NCBI GenBank assembly: GCA_003150405.1
Contig: QAMM01000009.1
Span: forward strand, 1 to 64,000
DNA length: 64,000 nucleotides
Direction of reading: 5' to 3'
Source of the DNA: Clostridiales bacterium
Lineage (GTDB): Bacteria > Bacillota > Clostridia > Oscillospirales > Ruminococcaceae
The notes under the pieces were generated by a model. It was not told where the DNA came from. It saw only the letters and a program-made list of their open reading frames with translations, and made no database searches. This document shows positions 44,668-56,990 of this stretch, piece by piece. Made by a program: the position numbers and the translations under genes. The stretch's first letter is position 1; each line of letters begins with the position of its first letter.

Positions 44668-45168
44668 TTAAGGATGTACCGGTGCATTTGAAACTGATTT
44701 CTCTCGGAGTTCCAGCAGACGTTTCATCTGCCATTGCCTTTCGCTTTCCATCCGCGCAATCGTATCCGCTTTGCTTTTTTCCCGATTCAAGTGCTGTATG
44801 GCAGATATGGCATACATCGCCGTTCCCTCCGAATGGGTAGGCACATGACAGGTGGCCAGACAGTGGCTTGCCGCGCGGACAATCTGACAGCTAGCCTTGT
44901 CCTGCGGCTCCAATTCCCTTGCGAGCTTCAGCACTGTCCAGCAATACTTTCGCGCTTCCCACATGGGTATTTTATCGTTCATCCAGTCTTTCAAAATTTG
45001 AACCGCATGCATGGGGATTTTTTCATCCGGGTATTTTCCTTCAAAAACAGGGAGCACACGGTTCAGGCAATCCAGCGCCCATTGCGCGGCGGCCTTATGT
45101 TCGGTGGTTGCCAGCAGCTTCAATATTTCCGGGTCATGTTTTACCAGTGAAAATTGGTTCATATCCAT
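44668..45168 (-). CDS. Imm5-like putative immunity protein
   Basis: About 166 residues, all-alpha. It resembles the Imm5 family (PF14423): a helical repeat of alanine-rich stretches (HKAAAQWALDCLNRVLPVFEGKYPD, EARKYCWTVLKLARELE, RAASHCLATCHVPTHSEGTAMYAISAI) ending in the conserved His-rich segment. Imm5 proteins are found beside polymorphic toxins, but no toxin gene is adjacent. Homologues without toxins are common and their role is unknown. Start at 45168 (MDMNQFSLVKHDP) behind AAGGAGGAT. Confidence 0.75.
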   Translation of the reverse strand: MDMNQFSLVKHDPEILKLLATTEHKAAAQWALDCLNRVLPVFEGKYPDEKIPMHAVQILKDWMNDKIPMWEARKYCWTVLKLARELEPQDKASCQIVRAASHCLATCHVPTHSEGTAMYAISAIQHLNREKSKADTIARMESERQWQMKRLLELREKSVSNAPVHP

Positions 45169-45629
45169 CGTCCGATCCTCCTTTTTCGTTTCCAAAAACG
45201 CAGCGCCAAGTTCACCAAAATACAAATCCATGGACGAAAAATCCACTGGGCACTGTGCCGAGTGAACCGCGGCCTTTATGCGAAAAACGATACGGGCTGT
45301 CTGTAAAATATAAAAAATTCAACACACAAAAACAAACATTCCAAAATTTGTTTGAACACTTCACATTCCGCAAAAATCGGTATTCTTTTGACAGAATTTT
45401 ATACTATAATAACATAGAGAAGTAAGCAAATGATGAATAAAGGATTTTTGTTATCCATCTTACCATTTAACGGCTGAATACCCAAAAAGTAAAATCATAA
45501 AAGTCGAATAAAAAATCATTCTACAAACACAGATTGGCAAAGAATCACAGGAATCTTTCCGGCGAGACAGGCAACAATAAAACTGCAAAAACAAAATCAA
45601 ATTGAATCATAAACGCAGGAGGGATTCCC
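45169..45629. other. intergenic region, no gene recognised
   Basis: About 460 bp, AT-rich from 45300. TTGACA at 45388 and several TATAAT-like hexamers occur, but none at standard spacing. No hairpin-T-run or repeat block seen. Confidence 0.55.
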
Positions 45630-45806
45630 ATGAACCAATTTATCAGCGCAGTGGGCAAAGGTGTAGCAATCGGTGCGGCGGTCGGTACAGCCGCCTATGT
45701 CATGAAGGCCAAGAAAAGCAGAGGCAAAATCATGAAAAAAAGCGCCGGCAAAGCCATGAAAACCATTGGAAACGTGATGGAAAACGTTGCCTACATGATG
45801 AAGTAA
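45630..45806 (+). CDS. small basic Gly/Ala-Lys protein
   Basis: 58 residues: MNQFISAVGKGVAIGAAVGTA begins with a short hydrophobic segment that resembles the start of YtxH-type proteins, followed by a Lys-rich tail (KAKKSRGKIMKKSAGKAMKT) and MENVAYMMK. AGGAGGG sits 7 bp before the ATG and a terminator follows at once, so it is very likely translated. No family assigned; a membrane-associated or nucleic-acid-binding role is conceivable. Confidence 0.8.
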   Translation: MNQFISAVGKGVAIGAAVGTAAYVMKAKKSRGKIMKKSAGKAMKTIGNVMENVAYMMK

Positions 45807-45810
45807 CCAA

Positions 45811-45838
45811 AAAGGGCTGGGAAATTTCCCGGCCCTTT
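45811..45838. terminator. terminator of the small basic protein gene
   Basis: AAAGGGCTGGG/CCCGGCCCTTT stem (one G-T) with AAATTT loop, 4 bp after the stop. Confidence 0.75.
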
Positions 45839-45930
45839 CCCTTGTAAAGCCATTAGTTTCGTCCAGCAAATACAATGCTTAAAACATATTAAAACTATTT
45901 CCGGGTACTGTTCAGCCGTTCAACAAACGC

Positions 45931-46661
45931 CTAGTCTTTTGCTGTAAGCTCAACCCATGCGGGTCGGAACCCGCTTTTGATTGCATTGCGGACAGAAAAA
46001 AGATTTGACCACGCAGTACAATAAAACGGCACTTTTTCCAAAGCCAGTATTTCCAGGGCCAAGCGGCTTGTCAGCGCAGATGTAATTCCCTGCCGGCGAT
46101 AAGACGGAAGCACGTCAATGCCAATCTACCACATTTGCTCACAATCCGCTGAGCATGCAGCCAAACCAATTAATTTGCCGTTATGGTAAGCTCCCATTCC
46201 AAGCACGTCATCTTGCGGGCGCGCAGGAGAAAGCGCGTTGCTCCATTCAGGCGTATAAAGGTTTGAAAAATCCTCCGGCAGCAGCTTTTTTATTTTATAG
46301 TCACAATGAAGCGGACAAAGTGTCTGTATATCCGGCAAAAAAATATTCCGCCATAAAGCAAAGTGAAAGCCTATATAGCGCAAGTTTTTGTGCAAGCAGG
46401 TTGATATTTGGCGTTTCAAAACAACCTGGGATTTTATAATGGTCAATATGCCATTTGACATCCTTACTTAACAGATGTTACTGCATTCGATCCATAGGAA
46501 ATAATCTGGCTGGAAAAAGGAAGCTACAAATGACTTCTTGCCTTATTAGAACAAACAGAAGAAACCAGCTTGTTCTCATTTTGGAAAAAATCTTCCGTTT
46601 TGCAGCCAAGTTCAACCGCCGACTGCTGCATGGCTATTTTGTTAATTTCTTCGGTTGTCAT
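45931..46661 (-). pseudogene. decayed GNAT-family N-acetyltransferase
   Basis: Fragments of one GNAT gene in order on the minus strand: an N-terminus from ATG 46661 (MTTEEINKIAMQQSAVELGC, then KTEDFFQNENKLV) that stops at HL; a shifted frame with YKIKKLLPEDFSNLYTPEWS and GAYHNGKLIGLAACSADCEQMW; then an in-frame TAG (46128-46126) and IGIDVLPSYRRQGITSALTS ... NAIKSGFRPAW to the stop at 45931. The acetyl-CoA motif R-R-Q-G-I-T is intact but separated by the amber codon, and the first 70 codons are out of frame. At least one frameshift and two stops. Confidence 0.85.
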
Positions 46662-46722
46662 AGGAGCTTCCTTTACAAGTTAGAATGGAAATGAAACCCA
46701 TAATATCAATGAATTGCTGAAA

Positions 46723-46757
46723 ACAAAAAAAGAGAGCGGAAAACCCGCTCTCTTTTT
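46723..46757. terminator. terminator after gapA
   Basis: AAAGAGAGCGG/CCGCTCTCTTT stem flanked by A- and T-runs. Confidence 0.88.
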
Positions 46758-46772
46758 CAGTTTCTCAAAAGC

Positions 46773-47845
<1,073 letters not shown>

Positions 47846-47947
47846 GGGGCAACTTCATAAATCTATGATTTTTTTTGGTGGGATATGCAATTTTTCTATA
47901 AAACCCATTAAAAGCGGACCGGCCGGCTTCATAACGCAATTTTTAAG

Positions 47948-47976
47948 TTTACATGTTCGACCCAATTCGATATAAT
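47948..47976 (+). promoter_or_regulatory. sigma-A promoter of the histidine-kinase-like gene
   Basis: TTTACA (47948-47953), 17 bp, TATAAT (47971-47976). Confidence 0.8.
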
Positions 47977-48016
47977 AGTAATATATATTGTTAAATAACG
48001 AGGTACCATAATTTTG

Positions 48017-49168
48017 ATGAATGATCATTCCAATATGAAACAGGGCACACTGGCTCTGATTGAGGCTCTTTACAAGGATGCTCCCAGCCCTGTTTTTGCC
48101 TGCGACGGGCACTTAAACGTCTTGTGGGAGAACGCCGCCGCTTTGGAAAAGGCCTTTTCCTTAGGGGACCGGTGCGCACCTCGCTTGAGCGCGGTATTTC
48201 CTCATGTGGATTTCAGCGATATCGCCCGGATGATTCTTGCAGGGGAAAACTGTCAAATTACCTTTGTATACGCCTCTCCGCATCAGGTGGAACTCTCCTT
48301 TCAGCCGGTGCGTGATGGAAACAGGTTTATTGCTGTGGTGTCCGCGCATCTCAGAGAAAAACCGCCTTCGGCCAATTCGACGGCTGATACCCTTTCTGCC
48401 ATCAACTCGCAGACCTACCGCAGCGCGTTGTTCGGTATTTTCAACGTCATCAGCGTACTGGCTAATACCTTTGACAAAAAGGATATGTATGAGGAGCTTG
48501 TTTATCTGAACAGTCTGTCCTACAACTGCTACAGCATTATGCGCGCAAACATTAATATTGGCGAGCATTACGGGCTTACCATGGGGGTGCCTTTACAGAA
48601 AGAACGTGTATTGCTCAACAAATTTTGCCTGGCCTTGGCCGACAATATCCAGCGTTTGCTCTCCTCTTCCAGTATTGAGTTTCGCTGCAGCATTACTGAG
48701 GAGCCTGTCTACACCCAAATTGATGCCAGCAGGCTGACCGTCGCGATTCTCAACGCAATTCACAACAGCTGTGTTTTTTCAGACCTCAACAACATCATCA
48801 CCTTCTCGCTCCGGAAGCAGGGAGAGTCCTTTGTCATTACCATTAGTGACAAAGGCGTTGGCATCCCGGCGAAAGAACTCCCTTATGTATTCGACCCATT
48901 TTATACAAACACCCAGAAGGCGTCTCCTTCCTATACCGGAAATGGACTGGGGCTTACTGTTGTCAGAGAGGTTGCGGAGGCGCACGGCGGCATCTGCATC
49001 ATTACAAGTGAACCTTACGAGGGTACTACCCTTTCCATGCGGATTCCCATTGAGGATGATCCCAGCAAAGAGCTGACCCTTTCGGTGCCGCCCTCTCCTT
49101 ACCTGACCAAACGCCTTTCCACTGAAAATATTTTTCTGGCGGAAATTGGAAAAAACAGCCCGTTTTGA
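48017..49168 (+). CDS. atypical histidine-kinase-like ATPase protein
   Basis: About 383 residues, cytosolic. The N-terminal part (about 10-110) looks like a PAS domain (DAPSPVFACDGHLNVLWENAAAL). The C-terminal HATPase domain has N box AILNAIHNSCVFS, G1 ISDKGVGIPAKELPYVFDPFY and G2 NGLGLTVVREVAEAHGG. The dimerisation helices (TYRSALFGIFNVISVLANTF) lack a clear phospho-acceptor H-box (no H-E/D-L-R/K pattern). No response regulator is adjacent. It may act as a phosphatase, an anti-sigma-type kinase or a degenerate sensor. TTG at 48014 is an alternative start. Confidence 0.85.
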   Translation: MNDHSNMKQGTLALIEALYKDAPSPVFACDGHLNVLWENAAALEKAFSLGDRCAPRLSAVFPHVDFSDIARMILAGENCQITFVYASPHQVELSFQPVRDGNRFIAVVSAHLREKPPSANSTADTLSAINSQTYRSALFGIFNVISVLANTFDKKDMYEELVYLNSLSYNCYSIMRANINIGEHYGLTMGVPLQKERVLLNKFCLALADNIQRLLSSSSIEFRCSITEEPVYTQIDASRLTVAILNAIHNSCVFSDLNNIITFSLRKQGESFVITISDKGVGIPAKELPYVFDPFYTNTQKASPSYTGNGLGLTVVREVAEAHGGICIITSEPYEGTTLSMRIPIEDDPSKELTLSVPPSPYLTKRLSTENIFLAEIGKNSPF

Positions 49169-49194
49169 GAAAATTGCAAACGGGCTGCTTTTTT
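49156..49194 (+). terminator. terminator of the histidine-kinase-like gene
   Basis: CAGCCCGTTT/AAACGGGCTG stem then a T-run; the left arm overlaps the last codons. Confidence 0.85.
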
Positions 49195-49400
49195 CGGTTC
49201 GATCGAAGCGCCTTCCGCATTCCTGGGATACCTGCGTAAGAAAGGCTGGCTCTTTTTTTCTTGAAAACATGGGGGATTTTGCCATTTTCCGCGTTTTTCT
49301 GTCCCTGAATGAAAAAAGTTATGATTTCCAGTTGAATTACAGGCAAAAAAAAGGTAAAATAAAAACGATCATATTTTCCGCAATCAAGTTGCAACCGTAG

Positions 49401-51074
<1,674 letters not shown>

Positions 51075-51091
51075 TAGTTTTGCATCAAAGC

Positions 51092-51125
51092 AAAAGCCAC
51101 TTCCCTTTTTGGGAAGTGGCTTTTT
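51092..51125 (+). terminator. terminator of pyrG
   Basis: AAAAGCCACTTCCC/GGGAAGTGGCTTTTT with TTTTT loop, about 18 bp after the stop. Confidence 0.92.
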
Positions 51126-51262
51126 GTATTCCAAAACAAAAAGGAAGAATTCCCGCATCGACACAGCGGCTTCTAATACGGCTCTCAACAATCTATTGCG
51201 GTGAACCGTCAATAGCGCCGTATTCTGCAACCGAAAACAACAAATGCCTGTAAATTATTTGC

Positions 51263-52621
<1,359 letters not shown>

Positions 52622-52709
52622 TTACTCATAACTGCGGTGAAACCGTACAAAATAAAGGTGCGGGCCAGTTTCGGCACCGCAATCTTATTGTTTGGAGGTT
52701 TTCACGCCC

Positions 52710-53648
52710 ATGAAACGGCTTGCTCTCATCGGCCTTGTCCTTGCACTGAGCTTTAGCTTCACCGCATGTGACAACGGCAAAAACAACGACTCTTCCAGTT
52801 CGAATTCCAGTGATTCCAATTCTATTTCCGGCGATATCAGCGACGGCATCAGCGATCTGGAGCCCAGCAGCTCGGATTCATCGGAATCCAGCTCCAGCGA
52901 CTCCGCCCCCAGCTCCCAGACCGCCAATACCAAGCCTGCGGATTTAGACACTGCCGTACTCAACAGCCTGGACAACACTAAGAAAGGCTGGGGTCAGGGC
53001 GTCAATAAAGATGAAAGCAACCGTCCAACCGGATGTCTTCAGTACCAGGACTTATACGGAAAATACGATGCCTATTTCATTGAAAAGCAGGAAAAGGTCA
53101 TCTACTTAACCTTTGACGAAGGTTATGAAAACGGCTATACCAGCCAGATTTTAGACGCGTTAAAAGAAAAAGAATGCCCGGCTGTCTTTTTTGTCACCTA
53201 TGACTATGTCAACCGCAACCCGGAGCTGGTTCAGCGGATGATCGATGAAGGCCATGTAGTCGGCAACCACAGTTGGTCGCATCCTTCCATGCCAACTGTC
53301 TCCATCGACGAGGCAAAGGATGAAATTATGAAGCTACATGAATTTGTCAAAACCAATTTTGGCTACGAAATGACCCTGTTCCGTCCGCCAATGGGTGAAT
53401 TTTCAGAGCGTACCCTCGCACTGACTCAACAGCTCGGCTACAAATCCGTTTTTTGGAGCTACGCCTACGCCGACTGGGATCCGGATAACCAAATCGGTAC
53501 GCAGCAGGCCTACGAAAAGGTAACCAGCGCGGAGCATGAAGGCGCTATCTACCTGCTCCATGCAGTGTCTAAGGACAATGCCGAAATACTAGGCCGGGTC
53601 ATCGACGATATGAGAGCGAACGGATACACACTGAAGGCCCTTCAGTAA
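52710..53648 (+). CDS. PdaA-type polysaccharide deacetylase lipoprotein
   Basis: About 312 residues. Signal peptide with lipobox SFTAC (Cys at about residue 20), a Ser/Asp-rich spacer (about 22-75), then a NodB deacetylase domain: VIYLTFDEGYENG, GNHSWSHPSMP (metal HxxxH), FRPPMGEFSERT, FWSYAYADWDPDN and IYLLHAVSKDNAEIL. These match delta-lactam-type N-acetylmuramic acid deacetylases (PdaA), needed for spore cortex peptidoglycan. First Asp is in TFDEGYE rather than TFDDG. Located outside a known sporulation cluster. Confidence 0.92.
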   Translation: MKRLALIGLVLALSFSFTACDNGKNNDSSSSNSSDSNSISGDISDGISDLEPSSSDSSESSSSDSAPSSQTANTKPADLDTAVLNSLDNTKKGWGQGVNKDESNRPTGCLQYQDLYGKYDAYFIEKQEKVIYLTFDEGYENGYTSQILDALKEKECPAVFFVTYDYVNRNPELVQRMIDEGHVVGNHSWSHPSMPTVSIDEAKDEIMKLHEFVKTNFGYEMTLFRPPMGEFSERTLALTQQLGYKSVFWSYAYADWDPDNQIGTQQAYEKVTSAEHEGAIYLLHAVSKDNAEILGRVIDDMRANGYTLKALQ

Positions 53649-53650
53649 CA

Positions 53651-53680
53651 AAAAAGAGGTGCCCCGGCACCTCTTTTTTT
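53651..53680. terminator. terminator of the deacetylase gene
   Basis: AAAAAGAGGTGCC/GGCACCTCTTTTT with CC loop; symmetrical, so also serves the minus-strand gene ending at 53685. Confidence 0.9.
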
Positions 53681-53684
53681 ACAT

Positions 53685-54437
53685 TTACATAGTAAAAGCG
53701 CGATTTTGTTTTTCGAACTTCTTTGTCAGCTGAATAGATTGCCGAAGATAGCCAAAATTTTCCTGCCAAAACCGCAAAAACCCGTATCCGCCGACTTGAT
53801 AGATTTTATGAAAGCGCAGCCAAAGCAGCAAGGATACGCCACACATCAATGTCTTTCTCCAAAGATGGCTCACAGCATTGTTTTTAAAATGCCCCAATGT
53901 GTAGGATTGAAACACAATATGGGGCAGTTCATCGTGAAGCATTTGAGCACAAATGCTTTTCAGAGCAGAAGAGGCCGTACAATTTGCCAGCGCATTATAA
54001 AAGGTGAGCGCAATCATCTCCGCAGTGACAAGAACATTCACCTCGCACTTCAAACCGCCCAGCCGACGCAGTTTTTGAAAGGCGCCTTGAAGCCGAGAAC
54101 CATCTGCCGCATTTACCTTGTGAAAGTCCATATACTTCTTCAAATAAGCGGAATGCCAATTTTCCTCTTTTATGAACTCTTTCACAGTCTCCGGATAATC
54201 CGGTTGGCCAAATGCATTTGCAAACGCTTCCGCTGTTTTCAACAGGTGTTTTCCCTCTGAGCTTTCTCCAACCTGAAAGAGCCGGATGGCAGGGAAAACA
54301 AGGGCATGCAAAGGCTGAGGCAGCTCTTGTTCCTGTGAAAAATCAATGCAAAGCCGTTGTTCACCATTTTTTACAAAATACGCCGTCCAATCCTGGTAGG
54401 TAAAACCATCCATTTTCAAATTGTTTAAATTATGCAC
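53685..54437 (-). CDS. ferritin-like di-iron-fold protein of unknown function
   Basis: 250 residues, mostly helical. Two ExxH motifs (ENWH at about 103-106 and ELPH at about 187-190) and an intervening Glu (VTAEMIALTFYNAL) are arranged as in ferritin-like di-iron carboxylate proteins. The C-terminal region has a hydrophobic segment (MCGVSLLLWLRFH) and a basic tail. I do not recognise a named family; proteins of this kind in Clostridia are usually annotated hypothetical. An oxidative or iron-related role is inference. Confidence 0.7.
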   Translation of the reverse strand: MHNLNNLKMDGFTYQDWTAYFVKNGEQRLCIDFSQEQELPQPLHALVFPAIRLFQVGESSEGKHLLKTAEAFANAFGQPDYPETVKEFIKEENWHSAYLKKYMDFHKVNAADGSRLQGAFQKLRRLGGLKCEVNVLVTAEMIALTFYNALANCTASSALKSICAQMLHDELPHIVFQSYTLGHFKNNAVSHLWRKTLMCGVSLLLWLRFHKIYQVGGYGFLRFWQENFGYLRQSIQLTKKFEKQNRAFTM

Positions 54438-54467
54438 AATACCTTCCTCATTCGCACTACTGTTGGG

Positions 54468-54979
54468 TCAAACTCCAAGCGCAGACAGGTAGGCGTCAAC
54501 CTGCCTCTGGTTTTTGAACACCTTTATTTTCTGCGGATACCGATGGATAACTTCCCGATAGTAATTCCGGCATTTCCGGCTGCGCCCATCGTGCAGAATC
54601 CATTTGGCAAACGCAAAATCGAACTTCTCCTCACACCCAGGCGCCATACAGTCACGCACCCGCCCTTTGTTGACCCGGAACCGGCGGTAAGCACGCCGGA
54701 AACAGGTAAAGCGGTTCAATGCAAGATAAAAAATCTGGTCAGCCTGTTCCAGCCGCTCCTCCTGACAAAAAGACGGATAATTTCCATCAATGACCCAGCC
54801 TTGGTTCTCATCCAAAAACTGCCGGGCAAGCTGCCGTGCTTCGGCTTTATCCGTTCCTTCCAGCCAGGCTCAAACTGGATTTGATCCAGGAACAGAGCCG
54901 GGCAACGATAATATCCGGACAGCATTTGGGTCAGCGTGGATTTGCCCGCACCGCTGTAACCAAGGATTGCAATTCTCAT
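54468..54979 (-). pseudogene. frameshifted FlaR/AAA-type P-loop kinase
   Basis: Two overlapping frames make one DNA-topology-modulation (FlaR)-like kinase. The first frame gives MRIAILGYSGAGKSTLTQML (Walker A) to IQFEPGWKER; the second continues KAEARQLA and FLDENQGWVIDGNYPSF ... RRAYRRFRVNKGR. The join is at about 54862, where one base appears to be missing (CGG-ATAAAGCC). Correcting it gives a protein of about 170 residues. AAGGAA precedes the ATG at 54979. A sequencing error cannot be excluded. Confidence 0.82.
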
Positions 54980-55014
54980 AACTGGGGTTCCTTCCTCATG
55001 TTTTAGAGAGAACA

Positions 55015-55045
55015 AATACCGGTACAGCAATGCTGTACCGGTATT
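55015..55045. terminator. terminator after pckG
   Basis: 15-bp perfect palindrome AATACCGGTACAGCA / TGCTGTACCGGTATT around one A. Confidence 0.75.
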
Positions 55046-55061
55046 AAAATGCATTTATGGC

Positions 55062-56834
55062 TTATTTGTTCAGGCGAGCTTCAAGTTCATCCAACTCTTT
55101 GGTCATTTCCTTCGGCAACTTGTCGCCAAACTTGCCAAAGAACTCGCGGATGCCCTTGGCTTCCTCTTTCCAGAGATCCTTGTCAACATCCAGCAGGCCT
55201 TTTACAACATCAACATCAATGTCAAGACCCTCAAGGTTAATATCTTCCGGTTTTGGCTCGTAACCAATCGGGGTCTCAACTGCGTCGACCTTGCCCTCGC
55301 AGCGGTCAAGAATCCACATCAGGACACGCATGTTGTCGCCAAAGCCCGGCCAGATGAAGTGGCCTTCATCGTCAAGACGGAACCAGTTGACGTTGAAGAT
55401 TTTCGGTGCTTTGTCGCCGAGCTTCTCGCCCATATCGAGCCAGTGCTGGAAGTAGTCGCCCATATGGTAACCGCAGAACGGCAGCATTGCCATCGGGTCA
55501 CGGCGGACAACGCCAACTGCGCCGGCAGCGGCAGCGGTGGTTTCAGAAGCCATAGTTGCGCCGACGAACACGCCGTGGGTCCAGTCAAAGGACTGGTAAA
55601 CCAGCGGAGCGGTCTTTGCACGGCGGCCACCGAAGATCATAGCGGAAATCGGCACACCGTTCGGGTTGTCAAATTCCGGGCTGATGCACGGGCAGTTCTT
55701 TGCCGGAGCGGTGAAGCGGCTGTTCGGATGAGCGCCTTTTTCAGCAGACTCTTTGCCGTTCCAGGGATTTCCTTTCCAGTCAAGCGCATTTTCCGGCGGA
55801 TTCTTATCGAGACCTTCCCACCAAACCGTATTGGTGTCTTTGTTGAGGACAACGTTGGTGAAGATGGTGCCCTTCTTAGTCGAAGCAAGCGCATTCGGAT
55901 TGGATTTTGCGTTGGTGCCCGGTGCAACACCGAAGAAGCCGTTCTCCGGATTGATAGCATACAGACGGCCGTCCGGACCCTGTTTCAGCCAAGCAATGTC
56001 GTCGCCAACAGTCCAAACCTTATAACCGTCTTTGGAATAAACCTCCGGCGGAACCAGCATGGCCAGGTTTGTTTTACCACACGCAGACGGGAACGCAGCG
56101 GTAATGTATTTGACTTCGCCTTTCGGGTTCTGAATACCGAGGATAAGCATATGCTCTGCCATCCAGCCCTCATTTTTGCCCTGATAGGAAGCAATACGGA
56201 GCGCAAAGCACTTTTTGCCGAGGAGGACGTTTCCGCCGTAACCGGAGTTGATGGACCAAATGGTGTTGTCCTCCGGGAAATGGACAATGTAGCGTTTCTC
56301 CTGATCAATGTCTGCTTTGGAATGCAGGCCGCGTACGAAGTCATTGGAAGTATCGCCGAGGTTGACAAACGCGTCTTTGCCCATACGGGTCATGATGTCC
56401 ATGTTCAGGACAACATAGATCGAGTCGGTCAGTTCAACACCGACTTTTGCAAGCGGAGAACCAATCGGACCCATCGAGTACGGGATGACGTACATGGTAC
56501 GGCCTTTCATGACGCCGTCATACATCGGGGTAAGTTTTGCATACATTTCTTTCGGGTCGCACCAGTTGTTGGTCGGGCCCGCGTCTTCTTTCTTTCTGGA
56601 GCAGATGAAGGTTCTGTCCTCTACACGCGCAACGTCGTTGACAGCGGTACGGTGCAGGTAGCAGCCCGGCAGCTCTTCTTCGTTAAGCGGGATCATCTCG
56701 CCGGTTTTGGTAGCTTCTGCGCGCAGTTCATTGAGCTGCTCCTCGCTGCCATCAATCCAGACGACTTTATCCGGTTTGCACAGAGCAACCATTTCGTCGA
56801 CCCAGTTGAGTACGTTTTTGTTGTTTGTCAGCAT
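55062..56834 (-). CDS. pckG: GTP-dependent phosphoenolpyruvate carboxykinase
   Basis: 590 residues. GTP-type PEPCK: kinase P-loop AFPSACGKTNLAML with the reactive Cys, VGDDIAWLKQGPDGRLYAINPE metal site, and RYIVHFPEDNTIWSINSGYGGN upstream. Converts oxaloacetate and GTP to PEP, or in anaerobes fixes CO2 on PEP to conserve energy. Distinct from the ATP-type (PckA). Monocistronic, promoter at 56891-56919. AAGGAGACC precedes the ATG. Confidence 0.97.
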   Translation of the reverse strand: MLTNNKNVLNWVDEMVALCKPDKVVWIDGSEEQLNELRAEATKTGEMIPLNEEELPGCYLHRTAVNDVARVEDRTFICSRKKEDAGPTNNWCDPKEMYAKLTPMYDGVMKGRTMYVIPYSMGPIGSPLAKVGVELTDSIYVVLNMDIMTRMGKDAFVNLGDTSNDFVRGLHSKADIDQEKRYIVHFPEDNTIWSINSGYGGNVLLGKKCFALRIASYQGKNEGWMAEHMLILGIQNPKGEVKYITAAFPSACGKTNLAMLVPPEVYSKDGYKVWTVGDDIAWLKQGPDGRLYAINPENGFFGVAPGTNAKSNPNALASTKKGTIFTNVVLNKDTNTVWWEGLDKNPPENALDWKGNPWNGKESAEKGAHPNSRFTAPAKNCPCISPEFDNPNGVPISAMIFGGRRAKTAPLVYQSFDWTHGVFVGATMASETTAAAAGAVGVVRRDPMAMLPFCGYHMGDYFQHWLDMGEKLGDKAPKIFNVNWFRLDDEGHFIWPGFGDNMRVLMWILDRCEGKVDAVETPIGYEPKPEDINLEGLDIDVDVVKGLLDVDKDLWKEEAKGIREFFGKFGDKLPKEMTKELDELEARLNK

Positions 56835-56890
56835 TTAAGGGGTCTCCTTTCAATTCTTGAAATGAAAAACTGAAAATTTCCACAGCTATA

Positions 56891-56919
56891 AGTATAGACC
56901 AAATGGTACTTTTTTGCAA
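56891..56919 (-). promoter_or_regulatory. sigma-A promoter of pckG
   Basis: Minus strand TTGCAA (56919-56914), 17 bp, TATACT (56896-56891). Confidence 0.78.
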
Positions 56920-56990
56920 GGCAGAATCGTTAAAAAATCATCAATTTTCATTTTTTTCATAACTTGTCCGCCTGTGGTATACAAACAGCA

